Shown one piece after another: positions 1 to 10,997 of a stretch of DNA of 64,000 nucleotides; within the stretch, counting starts at the first letter, position 1; each line of letters starts with the position of its first letter. Position numbers and translations under genes: made by a program. Below the pieces are notes generated by a model. That model was not told the origin of the DNA. It did not search any database and saw only the letters and a program-made list of their open reading frames with translations. The DNA is from Brachyhypopomus gauderio (Eukaryota; Chordata; Actinopteri; Gymnotiformes; Hypopomidae), in assembly GCF_052324685.1 (NCBI RefSeq), contig NC_135212.1, forward strand, positions 45,005,212-45,069,211. The letters run 5' to 3'.

Positions 1-634
1 AAGTTAAAAACACAGAGAAATCTCAACAAAGCTGAATCTGATACTGAGAAATTTATATTGGGGGCCAATGGGCCAGTTTTCTGTGTCTAGTGCCAAACAA
101 ATGCTCATAACTCTAAAACTAATTGATCAATTGATAAGGATTTTACAACAGTTTATCCAGGACATTTTTGCTCATTTTTCATGCCAGCACACACTCTAAC
201 TGGCAGTTATAATTTGAAATTCTGAACATTCTGCCATTCATTTTAAACTTAAATTTATTAAAAACTTGACTCCAAAAATGGATAGCACTCCTGTACATTA
301 AGTGGTTTGGGCTGCACATGCCTGATGTCTTTGTCTTCCTTGTAACTGCGATAAAGTTGGTTTCACATTCGCTTATACGCATATTCAGAATTAGAAGTGT
401 TGTTTAAAATGTACTACTGTCACCATCTACAAATTACCGTCTACAAATGAAAGTGGCGGTCATAAAAGCCCCAGAGCACCGAGCACTCGGCAAACATTTT
501 AATATCTTTTAAACTATCCTTCATAAGACCATAAAACAAGTTGTTACATATTAAATGCATCCTAAACTTTTAAACAGTCCAAGGAACAAGAACCTTAACT
601 ACAGTATAACTGTAGAACCTTTTGTCCAAAAATA

Positions 635-852
635 CGGAGTTGTGCTAACGGTTCGCCCAATGGAGGATGGGTTCCCTTTTGAGTCTTGGTCCTCCTGAGG
701 TTTCTTCCTAATCTCCACCATCTTAGGGAGTTTTTCCTTGCCACTGTCACCTTTGGCTTGCTCATTAGGGATCTGGACCCATACGATTGTAAAGCTGCTT
801 TGTGACGTGTTATTAAAAGCGCTATATAAATATAATAAAGACTTTGACTTTG
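635..852 (+). repeat. L2-type LINE 3' tail
   Basis: The stretch from GGAGGATGGGTTCCC through the GAGTTTTTCCTTGCCACTGTC block to AAAGCTGCTTTGTGAC and GCGCTATATAAATA is the typical 3' end of teleost L2 LINEs. The same tail appears in reverse at the left end of the L2 element (28738-28935). Further copies lie at 46655-46880 and 51335-51552. It sits in the + direction inside the intron of copy A. No coding sequence remains. Confidence 0.75.
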
Positions 853-940
853 ATAATAAATGACTTTATAATAAGACCATAAAAAATCTCAGATATGGGA
901 TTTAAAACTAAAATATCCGTATTTATACCCTACACCAATT

Positions 941-1112
941 TGTGGTGGTCAGCTTTGTCAAATATTTCAATAGCTTTTAAAATGTCCATCATAAGAGCAT
1001 AAAACAAGTTATATTACGTTAAGTGCATCAACATCCTTGTTTTGTGGTCTTATGATGGACCGTTTAAAAGTTATTGAAATGTTTAAACAACAATTGACCA
1101 CCACAAAGAGGT
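941..1112. repeat. Hairpin (foldback) repeat
   Basis: Left arm 941-1010 (TTTGTGGTGGTCAGC ... CATCATAAGA) is complementary to right arm 1036-1112 (CTTGTTTTGTGGTCTTATGA ... TTGACCACCACAAAG), leaving a loop of about 25-30 bases. A second copy at 46961-47520 carries a solo LTR inserted in its loop, and the duplicated gene carries a third at 51641-51812. The structure fits a MITE or foldback element; the family is not recognised. Confidence 0.65.
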
Positions 1113-1210
1113 AAGAGGTAGAAATACCCATTCAAGAGTTGTAGGTTGTTGTTTAGGATCCACTTAATGTAATACAACTTCTTTGGTGGTTAAGCGGTTC
1201 AGGCTGTATT

Positions 1211-1256
1211 GGAGGAAGAAGAAGAAGAAGATGAAGAAGCAGAAGAATAAGAAGCA
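1211..1256 (+). repeat. GAA-rich simple repeat
   Basis: An impure (GAA)n tract with interspersed GAT/GCA triplets, repeated at 51911-51956 and resembled by 48252-48283 in intron 6 of copy B, where it follows the same AGGCTGTATT flank. This shows the tract is part of a longer dispersed repeat. Confidence 0.7.
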
Positions 1257-2449
1257 GTGGGATAACAATATAGTGCTTTTCAAGCACTAAGATAGAAAAG
1301 AGATTGTTCTTTAGTGGTTATAGCTACTGTATGTCAGGTATCCGTATAACCCGGAGCGATCCTAGGATCAAAGCTTTAGGGGTGCTCAGCTTTAGCTTGC
1401 CAGATAAAAAGCTACATAGCCACACCCCTATACAATACAACACATCTACCAAAAACAACATAGTGTGATCGGTGGTTCAGTGCTTCAAAAAGAGGACTGC
1501 TGTTAAAGAGATGTCTGCCACTTGCTCGATTAACCTGTCACACTAATGGAGTGTAAATTCACCATAAGGACTCGTCTGCTCCCCTATATGAATTAATCTA
1601 ATGAGCACTTCTGCTGCCATGTTTCAAAAAACTCAACTGTACTGCTAGCGTGCTATAGTCCTGTACTGATTGGCCGCCTGAGGTGGAAAGCTGTGGAACC
1701 CGATTGGCTGAATAATGTGGAGGGCTGTGGAATCTGATTGACTGACTGTAGTGGAAGACCATGAAGATGAAAATGCATTCTGCTCAGAATGCATTTTCAA
1801 AATGCATTTTAACACAGACTGAGTGGTGTTGGTATCATAATGTTATTGCAAACAGGAGAGGTGCTATTTCCCCTTTTTAGTGTGGAGGTGAAGTGCATTA
1901 TCAAGGAATGCAAATGCATATTAAGTGAATAGCATTTTAATTATATTTTTGATACAACCTTTGCATGATCACATGAAAGTTGGTCATTCAAATTGGGAAA
2001 TATATTTTCATTGAAATAAAGGCACAAATAATGCAGCAAAATGCATGTGTAAATGAAATATGAATAGACGTCTACCAAATTGCAAATGTAAATGGAATTA
2101 TTGAATTTGAATTTGAACTGAGCGCAAAGTTGCTTATGTGAGTAGAACATGTAAATGCAAATTTAGGATTACATTGCCATTTTGCATATTATATTTACAT
2201 TTTAATATTGACACAGAATAACTTCCATAGATATTTAGACAGAAACTGAGGCTTAAAAACCCTGATTAATATCCCATTTAACAAAACTAAAACCCTACAA
2301 AGTTCCTGCGTAAAATAATCCTAATGAGATAAAATAAGAACTGCTTCCATGAAATGTCTCTGATATTACAAGCATCCTTTAACCTCTTGTCCCATTAACT
2401 GTTTTGTCCTGATAAGTAAATAGGCCATGATTCAACTGTGCTTCCACAG

Positions 2450-5019
2450 GGCTGGTTTGCAGGCAGAAACCTGGCTGTCTCACAGGTCACAAGCAAGTAC
2501 TTCCTGTGGGTGGATGACGACTTTGTATTCCTTAATAAAACACACATTGAAAAATTTGTGGAGGTTATGGAGGCCGTTCCTGATTTGGATGTGGTGAGAA
2601 ACTGTGGTCATGTTGACAGTTTATTTGCATGGCGTGACTCAGTCACTCCTTAATTCTCGAGCTTTTCCTCCCTGATCTCCTCTTTCCTCAGATTGGTGGT
2701 GATGTTGATGGAAACCAGTTCTACTTCAGTCTCATGTATGAGGAGGGTGACGAGGAAGGCGGCTGCATGAGACGCGTCCATGGCCACACACACAGCCCCC
2801 TGCCCGGCTTTGACGGCTGCTACTTAGTAGATGGAGTCGTCAACTTTTTCCTGGCTCGGACAGACGCGGTACGAAAGGTTGGCTTTGACCCTTTCCTGAA
2901 AAGAGTAGCTCACACAGGTATGATGTCCGCCTCCCTCTTCTAATATTCTCACACTGGTTCTCATATTCTCAGCTACAATTACCAGGTCCTGTTTTCACTT
3001 CCGTTTAATCTTGCATCATAGCAGCAGCTAAAAAATTGTTTTGAACTGTTCCTTAGTTCAATACAGCATTATGCATATTTGTTATGTCAACGAGGGAGCA
3101 AAACAAAAATGTTAAGTTGGAATAGCAGCTATCATTTAGCGGTGAACAATTACATGTCACTTCATGAATTGACATTTGGGGTTGTCAGGGGAAAGTTCAC
3201 TGAAGATAACAGCGAGGGTTGAGGCAAGCTGTTTTAGACGCAGACACAACCAGACACAGACAGGCCAAGGGACGTCCAATGTAGCAGCAGCTCCATAATC
3301 AGCGAAACGGAAATCTTTGAGATCTTTTGCCAGCACCTCAATATTCACTGTATATCACTGTAGACAGTGTGAAGAGGTTGTACTCAAATCTTGTGCAGAG
3401 ATGGATGCACTTTAGGCAGGTCCAAACATGTATTTGAGAAAAACTGTAAAAATGCTGCTGAACAGTTTTGCACTCTTGCCCTAACATCTCCTGCGACACA
3501 CCACTGAGAAGGTGTCACAAAGGATCATTTCATGTTTCCATGGAGTGAAGACCACATGTAAAGACAACTCACCAGGTCACTCCATGGAAACATGAAATGA
3601 TCCTGTGTCCTATGGCTCTGCATGTGAGCCCTTTGACCTTCTCAGTGGTGTGTCGCAGGACATGTTAGGGTGAGAGTGCAAAAATGTTCAGCAGTATCTT
3701 TACATGTGGTCTTAGTTATGATCTCAAAAGGTAAGATGTTGCCTTACCTGTTGATGGGGTCCGTTGATGATGGAGATCACCAATGAAGGTGAAGTTTTCA
3801 TTTTTCATGCACTCCAACAGAGTAAAGCAATAGTGCACTACTTCAGGTACGTTATTTAGGGTGCTATATCTTATGAGGCGTGCTATATCTTATGAGGATA
3901 AGGAAAAGGTGGTGCCATTATTTGATGTTAGTAAGGCAGAACTCACATTTGGCAGCAGAAGTAAAGAACACTAGACATTTTCATTAATGTTTTCATACTG
4001 TTCCAAACTGGATTGCCACATATGGTGGTCATTGCCAATTCTGTGTTTATGTTGCCAATAATAAATACTGACTCTTGAGAAGGGACTTTGCTGATGGTTC
4101 CACCCAGTTCATCATAGAACGTGTCCATAGCTTTTTCAGTATCTCAGTTCCTTCACTTGGTGTTAAGATCCAGCTCTTTGATCTTAGTGAACCTATTTAT
4201 ACACTTGAAAGAACATTTTATATCTACAATTGAACGTATTTAGTAATAGCACTTAAATTGTCTTGTATTCTATAACCATGTATTGTATGGTATGTCTCAT
4301 TCTAGGCTTCAGCAGTAGTACTTGCTGCTGTTCACTTCCAGCAGTATCTCAGTTTAATGGTACTTTTGGACTCTACTTTTGTGCTAGCTAGGGATACTTT
4401 TCTGAATAAACATCTAAATCATCTTTGTGCATTGTTCTGGATAAACACCAGAAATACCAAAAATGTAATGTAATGTAATATAAACAGGATTTTCTGAATG
4501 AGATTGTTTTCTCCTAAGTGTGATGATTTACTCGCCATTGTCATTACATTGTGTCACAGAACATTATATTATATATATTATATAAAATAAAAGGTAGACA
4601 GAGGTTATATTTCAAGTTTTTGATGCTTGATAAATTCCAGTTCAAGTATTACTTTATGCATGTTTTTAAAGGTTTGACTAATATATATATATTTTTTTTG
4701 CAAGAGAATTGCTTATTGCTACATTTAGTCAGGTTAAGGTTTTGTGTTCTTCTCTCAGTCCTGCAGAAGTGAGACTGATCTCTTTCCTCTGTGCTTTTCC
4801 CCCTCTCTGTAAAACTGTCACATTGATACATCTTTAGAGTTCTTCATTGATGGCCTTGGAGAGCTGATGGTCGCTACTTGCAAAGGATTCTCTGTTGGCC
4901 ACCAGCAAAGAATCTTCCGGAAAGACTATAGTCAATATAGGATACAGACAGGAAGCAGCAATGAAGAAAAACTGGCACATCATTTCTTTAAGAACCATCT
5001 GAAATGCATCAAGTATTGA
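2450..5019 (+). CDS. B4GALNT1/2-like GalNAc-transferase, copy A (last three exons only)
   Basis: These are the three 3' coding exons of a beta-1,4-N-acetylgalactosaminyltransferase (GT12), a Golgi enzyme that moves GalNAc from UDP-GalNAc onto galactose-containing glycans. Exons are 2450-2593, 2692-2917 and 4838-5019 (TGA), all bounded by AG/GT. The first holds the donor-binding stretch [18 protein letters not shown] followed by the metal-binding acidic triplet in WVDDDF. The second has [10 protein letters not shown] and [12 protein letters not shown]; the third begins EFFIDGLG and ends CIKY. The 5' exons would lie left of the window, so the gene is partial here only because of the window edge. 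The encoded protein equals that of copy B; the only coding difference seen is a synonymous GGC/GGA Gly codon in the middle exon. Whether it is B4GALNT1 or B4GALNT2 cannot be settled by eye. An intact gene is likely but unproven. Confidence 0.88.
3444..3722. repeat. Palindromic repeat in the last intron of copy A
   Basis: Left arm (about 3444-3546, with CTCCTGCGACACACCACTGA and GATCATTTCATGTTTCC) is the reverse complement of the right arm (about 3574-3722). The loop carries GACCACATGTAAAGAC, which also recurs inverted. The equivalent at 54144-54422 differs by a few bases and one short change in the right arm. It is probably an old MITE and can form a long RNA hairpin in the intron. Confidence 0.65.
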
Positions 5020-5300
5020 CATCACTTTCCAGAGGGCCATCTCTGTAAAACGGGTCTGACAAGTCCTGACAAGACTCCTCCCTTGGACTTGTGTGTGTCT
5101 GTGTTATCTGTTTCATCTGTTTGTCATCTTGTTAGCGTCATTTGTTGCACCTGTCGTTAGCATCTGTGTATGTAAGTCCCAGTGTGAGAATATGCAGTGT
5201 TGCTGTTTTCTTTCATGTTTTAATAAATAAAACTATTCAAACCGACAGTGGACAAGCACTTCCTCACGCAAACATCACACCAGGGAGTGATAGTGTGCAA
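5020..5300 (+). promoter_or_regulatory. Candidate 3' UTR and polyadenylation signal of copy A
   Basis: After the TGA at 5017-5019 the first clear poly(A) signals are overlapping AATAAA motifs at about 5222-5231 (TTTTAATAAATAAAACTATT), some 200 bases downstream. That spacing suits a terminal exon. The stretch could also be a piece of retroelement LTR, since its T/G-rich sequence before AATAAATAAA looks like one, so the assignment is tentative. Homology to copy B continues at least to the right edge of the window. Confidence 0.4.
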
Positions 5301-7186
5301 CTTATGTTGCAAAGCACCTCATGGGCCTGTATTGTTGCTCACTCATGTCACAGCTCACTCTCATGCTTACCAGAATTCCTCGACAAGAAGTGCTATTGGC
5401 TATTTGGCTATTACAACTCAATATTTTCTTATTTACATTAAAAAGTAGAAGCAATAATACCTGATCGGACACTATGAGTTTACAATTTCATAGAACATTT
5501 CTCTGAAATGGACTGTGCGGTCTCAGGAGGTTCCACACAAACCTTTGGGATGGGCTGGGTAACTCCTTGAGTGGGCCGGACAACCCTCAGATGTCTCAAA
5601 TTGGCCCTTGGATCTGGCCAGTGATCTTCCAGAACAGGCCAGAACAGGTTTCTGATGTCCTGAACCAAGCCCTTATGACATGCCGGATAACCTCTGGAAT
5701 GGGATGATAATAATAATAATAATAATAATAATAATCTTATAGCACCTTTCATACATACATGCAACTCAAAGTGCTTTACAGAATAAATAAAAAAGAAACA
5801 TTAAAAGAAAGCAAAGATAAGACAAAAATAAAATATTAAAATAAATTAAAGATAAAAAGGAAACAAACACAAAATAATTAAATAAAGTGACAAATTATAA
5901 AATAATAGACAACATAATGTAATAAAGTAAATAAGATTGAGAGTTTCTTAACTAAAAGCAGATCTAAACAGGAATGTTTTGAGACTCTTCTTGAAATGCC
6001 TCTGAGCTCTTCATGAAGAGAGTTCGAGCTTTGGGCCATAGTGGCAAAAAGCACCCTCGCCAATCGGACGCTCAGCGTCTCTGGGGGTCTATGGGGCAGT
6101 GGGCTGGCCTCGGCTGGCCCGGACGCTCAGCTTCTGCTTGATGATTGGATGATCTGTCTGAGGCTGAATCCCTTTTTGATTGACAGCGAAATGAGCGAAT
6201 CGGCGATCTTTTGGTGTAGAACTCCGCGAGAGCATTTAATTTATTATTTTTTTAATTTTCATTCTGCTCTGAGTTGAACCGGAGATTTTCCTAATCTTAG
6301 CGGCAATTTCTTCGTTAAAAACGACTAGCGACAAATCGAGCTTCTATTTCTGGTGGTTTTTGTTGCTTGTGTTTGGAGACTGACTTCTATCAGTCAAGCT
6401 GAAATTGAGCTTCCCCTCCTTGAAAGACCAGCATCCGCCACTGCTGTAGAATAACTTGACTAATGTTGTCCAGTGTAAGTGTGTTGGTGATAAAATTATA
6501 TTGTTCAAATAAAGATCCAGGAACAGGGAGAGTGAGCGTCCAAGCTACCTGCCATAGGTCTATGAGGAAGCACGAGAAACCTCACAACCTCAGAGTAAGA
6601 TGGAAGATAGTTCAGCAGTTCCAAGGCAGTTCTTTTCAAGCTATGTTATGGGGGTTTTATGTGGCTATATATATATATATATATACATTTTCTAAATCGA
6701 TTATCTAAATTGAATCTAAATTATTATAATTCATCTGACATCACTCACTCACCCCAACCCCTTCTGATTCTGAATGTCATATAAATATAAATAAATAACA
6801 CTTGATAAGGATACTTGGAGAGTAGGTAGTTAACCTGGCTAGAATGCAAATATCTAGCCTTCATAAAACCCCCAGAAAGTGTTTGGCGGCTGTTCTTTGC
6901 CGCATGTTTGTTTTTATGTATTGGATTGCTGTTCAGTTGTATAAACTGTATTTTAACTTAATTTTGAATAAATTCAAACACTAAAACAGTGTTCCAAACA
7001 AATATACTATTTTATGCAACTTAGGTTAAAACCACTAGATACTATGATCACTCAAAAACAATTTGAACAGCTTTCCTATTGTTCTGTTTATGTAAAAACC
7101 GATGAGATATTGTTGTCTACTATGATTGTAACACAACACCATTTTTCTTTTAAAAGATTGTCTTTGAGGACTCCTCCCCTGTGCAG
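5301..7186. other. Intergenic: LINE-like tail, possible hAT end, AT repeats
   Basis: No gene is recognised. At 5709-5735 a (TAA)n tract abuts CTTATAGCACCTTTCATAC and AACTCAAAGTGCTTTACAG. This looks like a LINE 3' end in reverse; the related forward form is at 38105-38472. The stretch ending GACCAGCATCCGCCACTG near 6436 resembles one end of a hAT-type MITE, but its other end and target duplication were not found. (TA)n lies at 6667-6687. Confidence 0.4.
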
Positions 7187-8215
7187 CTGATTGAAGCAGA
7201 GTGTTCATGTGTAGCTGGAACAGCACTGTGTAACCATAATGTTGCACTGCTGTACCAGACTGCACACTACTCTCAGCTGAATCTTGCTGCTGTTCCCCCA
7301 GTCCTGAGCTGTACAGAGACAGAGCAATGCTGGCACAAGCCAAGAATCATGGTAAGTATATCCCAGTAAGATACCAGAAAAAACACATTTTACAAAGGAT
7401 TTACTATCTGTTTTATAGAATACATATTGGCCATTTTGTTATATTATAAATATTAGAAATACCTGTAGCCAGACAATATGTGGCAGAAGCACAATATAGC
7501 TGAATTACCAAGTGTTACCAAGTACTTTTTATAAAGCCCATTTCAGTTTTTTAATAATGTTTTATTAATCATTAATAGGGTTTGAAGCCAGGTCGGGTCA
7601 GTGACACGGTTGTGATGTCAACCAAGCCAAAGCAGAGAACTGTTTCTAATGGTGTAAGGTAAGTATTTACTGTTATTTTATACAGTCAAGTCACAATATT
7701 ATAGACACTTCCGACGTTCTACACCCATTGTTGCATCTCCACTGATATTATAGGACACTGTAGGTCTATCATTACAGACTGTTGTCCTGCATCCGTTTCT
7801 CTGCATATTATCACCCTGCTCAATACTCAGGACCCCATAGGATAGACCACCACAGAAACGGATGCAGGATGATATTCTGTAATTATAGAACTACACAGTG
7901 TTCCTATATGATCAGTGGAGCTGAAAAAATAAACAATGAGTGTAGAAACAAAGAGGTGGCCATAGCATTGTCACTTGAATGTATATAAATTGGTATGGAA
8001 ATAGTCTTTTAGCTTAAAATTTGTCTAATTTAAAGTGTCAACTGATATTTTAAACAGGAGCACACTTTACAAAGCTGTGCGGCGGGAGCTGCCTGATCAG
8101 CTCCTGATTACAGGTGTGACTTTGTAGTGTTTGCAGAAGAGGACATGGTGATTCAGAGGATCTACAGAGATGCAGAAGTTGCTACCATCATCAGAAAGAA
8201 GGGCGACTTCTTTTT
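7187..8215 (+). pseudogene. SWIM zinc-finger / YqaJ-type exonuclease remnant (transposon-borne)
   Basis: Three spliced pieces are visible. Exon 7187-7351 encodes a SWIM-type finger, ECSCVAGTALCNHNVALLYQ (CxC...CxH), followed by QCWHKPR. Exon 7579-7658 encodes GLKPGRVSD and MSTKPKQRT. A third piece from 8058 encodes STLYKAVRRELPD and then hits TAG. From 8117 another open stretch, CDFVVFAEEDMVIQRIYRD, looks like the C-terminal part of a YqaJ-like recombinase. The catalytic core expected between these is missing, so the gene is broken. SWIM plus YqaJ proteins are encoded by ISL2EU-type DNA transposons beside a THAP transposase, which is what lies at 10998-12860 in the opposite orientation. Assignment rests on motif recognition only. 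Confidence 0.6.
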
Positions 8216-8558
8216 TTTTTTAAAGTTTATATGGCAGTTTGCTTGAAGGACTAAACTGTTTTTGAAGTTTTAAACTTTTTAAAAGATGTGTAAAGTTCCA
8301 ATCAGAGCAGTGTCCTCCACTTTAACTCATGGAGTTCCTAAATGACACATACTGAATATGCTGAGGGCATCGCCAGTGTGAGAATGTGTTTATGTTCCAT
8401 ATCAATAGTTCTGACACTATTTATAGAACAGAATGTTAAAATACAAGTTATAAAATTGTTAGTGTTAATATTTTATATGCATTTATATTACATGTGTATA
8501 TATATTATAGATATTTATTTAACTGACTCAATTTACGATTTTGTATCAACATTCAGAA

Positions 8559-8858
8559 TGTGATGGGCGGGGGTGAGCAACGAAAAGGAAGCGATCACGC
8601 CAAGTCTCAGGGGAAAATGATGGTTTAATAGAAAGTGTGCAAACCTAAAACCCGTGCACTATCTCCAAATTAAGGATATAATGACCAGCGGTCAACTGGT
8701 ACGACGACAAGACATATATAGACAGACAAACGACCATCAGGTGGGAACGGATCACGGGCTCCGCCCACCTGAGGGGCGTACACGACATCACAAAACAACA
8801 ACAACTACACAGCCGCTGTGGACGGAGGCGACCGGTAGGGGGCCGCCTCACTGTGACA
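8559..8858 (-). repeat. E1 left LTR
   Basis: 300 bp, matching 10351-10656. Its left end reads TGTGATGGGCGGGG where the partner reads TGTGACGGGCGGGG, a single transition at the terminus. Confidence 0.82.
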
Positions 8859-9615
8859 GACCCCCCCACCAAGCCGCACTCCCCTCCACTGGGTGTGTGG
8901 CACACAGCGGCTGCACAACAACACGAAGGGGCAGGAAGGCAAGGACAGGCAGGGACACACCTCCTGCAGTCCACGAGTTGAAACACAAAACACATAACGT
9001 TAGTCAGCTCACCTCCCTGGTCGGGACCCTGGACCGACTGGGCCGTTAACAACACATAACCACGCCCCGGTCGGTCACAGGGCCCTCGCGCCCTAACCGG
9101 CCCTTGGCCGGTGAGCCCCACAGGTGTGAGGACGAGTAGCTATGGCTCCTGTGTCGTCCTTAGCGTATGTGTGTGTGTGCAGGTTACCTCCCCGAGGCGT
9201 GGCTCCTGGACCTACCTCCTCCCAGAGCTGACCCCTGCCTAATGCTAGGGGTCACCCCAGCCTCCTGGGGGAGCCAACCCCTCCCGGGGTCCCTCATCAC
9301 AAGGTGGACTCCTCCACTCAACCCAGGAGCGCCAGAGACCGAGGCCCAGACCACCCCCGACGCGGGCTAGGGAGCAGCCCCAAGGGCCTCCTGGTCACCC
9401 CGGGCAGGAGGGAGGATCTTCTCCCTCAGCAGGAGCTTTTCAGACCGGAGCCCCATGGTCCCCAAACATCCGGGGGCCCCAGCCCTCTAGGGAGGGGCTC
9501 TTCATGACCGGGCTCCGGTCACCCCACAACACCAGGGGGCTCCTGCCAGGTGGAGACCCCCACAAGGTCCAGGAACACCACGACACCGCCAGGGGGAAGC
9601 ACCTGCACAGAAACA

Positions 9616-9653
<38 letters not shown>

Positions 9654-10350
9654 ACCAACACCAACATAGAACACAAACGCGCCTCAGACGCCCTCCGTGC
9701 CATACCCAGTGGCACGGGACCACAACCGCCCCCCTCCCAAACACACATTTAAGGGGAGGAGCAAGCGTGGAATTACACTTAACAGTAGACAACACGCTAG
9801 GACAAAACATACACACACAAAGACTCGACAAACAGAACTTAGTGCGCAGACATTGAACGAACGGGACCGATACTTGCGTGCACTACACAAACGATGGTGA
9901 CGCGCCGCTCAGAGTCGCAGTCGCTCCCCACATAAAACACACGACACACGGGGAGCGAGGCGACAGTGACGAGCAGCGAGCGCGTCACACACACAAAACA
10001 CTCAACATATAACACACACGCACGCACACGGATCCTCCCGTCCGTTACCTGGACACACTAACACCACACAAGAAGAAGAGTATTTCCAGAACGACAGTCC
10101 TGTCCCTCGCCGTGCCACTAACACAACACATGGGCACAGCGGATCTCTTCACACAAACAAACAAACAACAAACACGAAGAGTATTTCCAGGGCGAGAGCC
10201 CTGTCCCTCGCCGTGCCACAAACAACACAAAAGCACGGCGGATCTCTTCAATCAAAAACCACGCAGACAAACACTTACCACGAGACATGACCACGAACGA
10301 AGGAGAAAGAAAAAGAGACTCGGTGGCTTCCGAAGGGTGGCTGGTCATTC

Positions 10351-10656
10351 TGTGACGGGCGGGGGTGAGCAACGAAAAGGAAGCGATCACGCCAAGTCTC
10401 AGGGGAAAATGATGGTTTAATAGAAAGTGTGCAAACCTAAAACCCGTGCACTATCTCCAAATTAAGGATATAATGACCAGCGGTCAACTGGTACGACGAC
10501 AAGACATATATAGACAGACAAACGACCATCAGGTGGGAACGGATCACGGGCTCCGCCCACCTGAGGGGCGTACACGACATCACAAAACAATAACAACAAC
10601 AACAACACAGCCGCTGTGGACGGAGGCGACTGGTAGGGGGCCGCCTCACCGTGACA
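10351..10656 (-). repeat. E1 right LTR
   Basis: 306 bp with TG...CA ends. On the minus strand this is the 5' LTR; the leader GAATGACCAGCCA begins at base 10350. Confidence 0.82.
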
Positions 10657-10997
10657 CAGAACTCTTTTCGTTTTATTTTATTTTTACAGTTCATTAAGCT
10701 TGTAAATATGCCATAAACCTTTCATGTGACCAACGGTAATGAATTTTATTGTAGCAAAACTGGTCTATTGCATTCTTTATTGGAAGTAAAGACATGAAAA
10801 ATAGTATTGTGTTTGCATTTGATTTTATTTCTTAAGAATAAAGTAGTTTAGCATATTTCCCAGTGTCTTTTTTACAGTACCTAGAATTAATTATTTACAA
10901 AACATAAACAAATTGGAAATTAAACATGAACAATGTAACAACTTAAAGAAAGTACAAAGTAAGCTCTGATCTCCTGTACATAGAATTAAGAGTTCAT

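Larger units (their letters stand above)
1..2449 (+). other. Intron of copy A (5' part cut by the window edge)
   Basis: This non-coding sequence matches 50701-53149 of copy B. By eye the first ~1.9 kb is identical between the copies; substitutions begin near 2011 and 2127. Bases 1-150 belong to a dispersed repeat also seen near 58500 and 61500. The rest holds an L2-type tail, a hairpin repeat and a GAA-rich tract, listed separately. A short self-complementary stretch around ATGCATTCTGCTCAGAATGCAT lies near 1772-1795. No exon was recognised here. Confidence 0.75.
8559..10656 (-). mobile_element. Non-coding LTR retroelement E1, complete with 5-bp TSD
   Basis: Direct terminal repeats 8559-8858 (300 bp) and 10351-10656 (306 bp) start TGTGA and end GTGACA. 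They are near-identical; most of the length difference is an AAC-repeat change. The target duplication CAGAA flanks the element at 8554-8558 and 10657-10661. Orientation is inferred as minus: a C-rich run just right of the left LTR (8860-8867) reads as a polypurine tract on the minus strand, and a leader GAATGACCAGCCA follows the right LTR on the minus strand. The ~1.5 kb interior has no convincing gag or pol. It holds two ~100 bp direct repeats (10045-10250) with GGCACGGCGAGGGACAGG and a (CA)n tract at 9617-9650. It looks like a non-autonomous (LARD/TRIM-like) element inserted into the THAP/YqaJ transposon. Confidence 0.82.

Noticed and set aside
2438..2653. Continuous ORF starting MLPQG and running past exon 9
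   Set aside because: It starts in the intron acceptor and reads through the GT donor at 2594; the spliced exon is 2450-2593.
9617..9650. Possible CRISPR-like or satellite array in the CA tract
   Set aside because: A pure dinucleotide repeat with no spacer structure.
8645..10420. Several 60-160 codon frames in E1
   Set aside because: They span LTR and (CA)n sequence, lack start context or any recognised domain, and no frame dominates.
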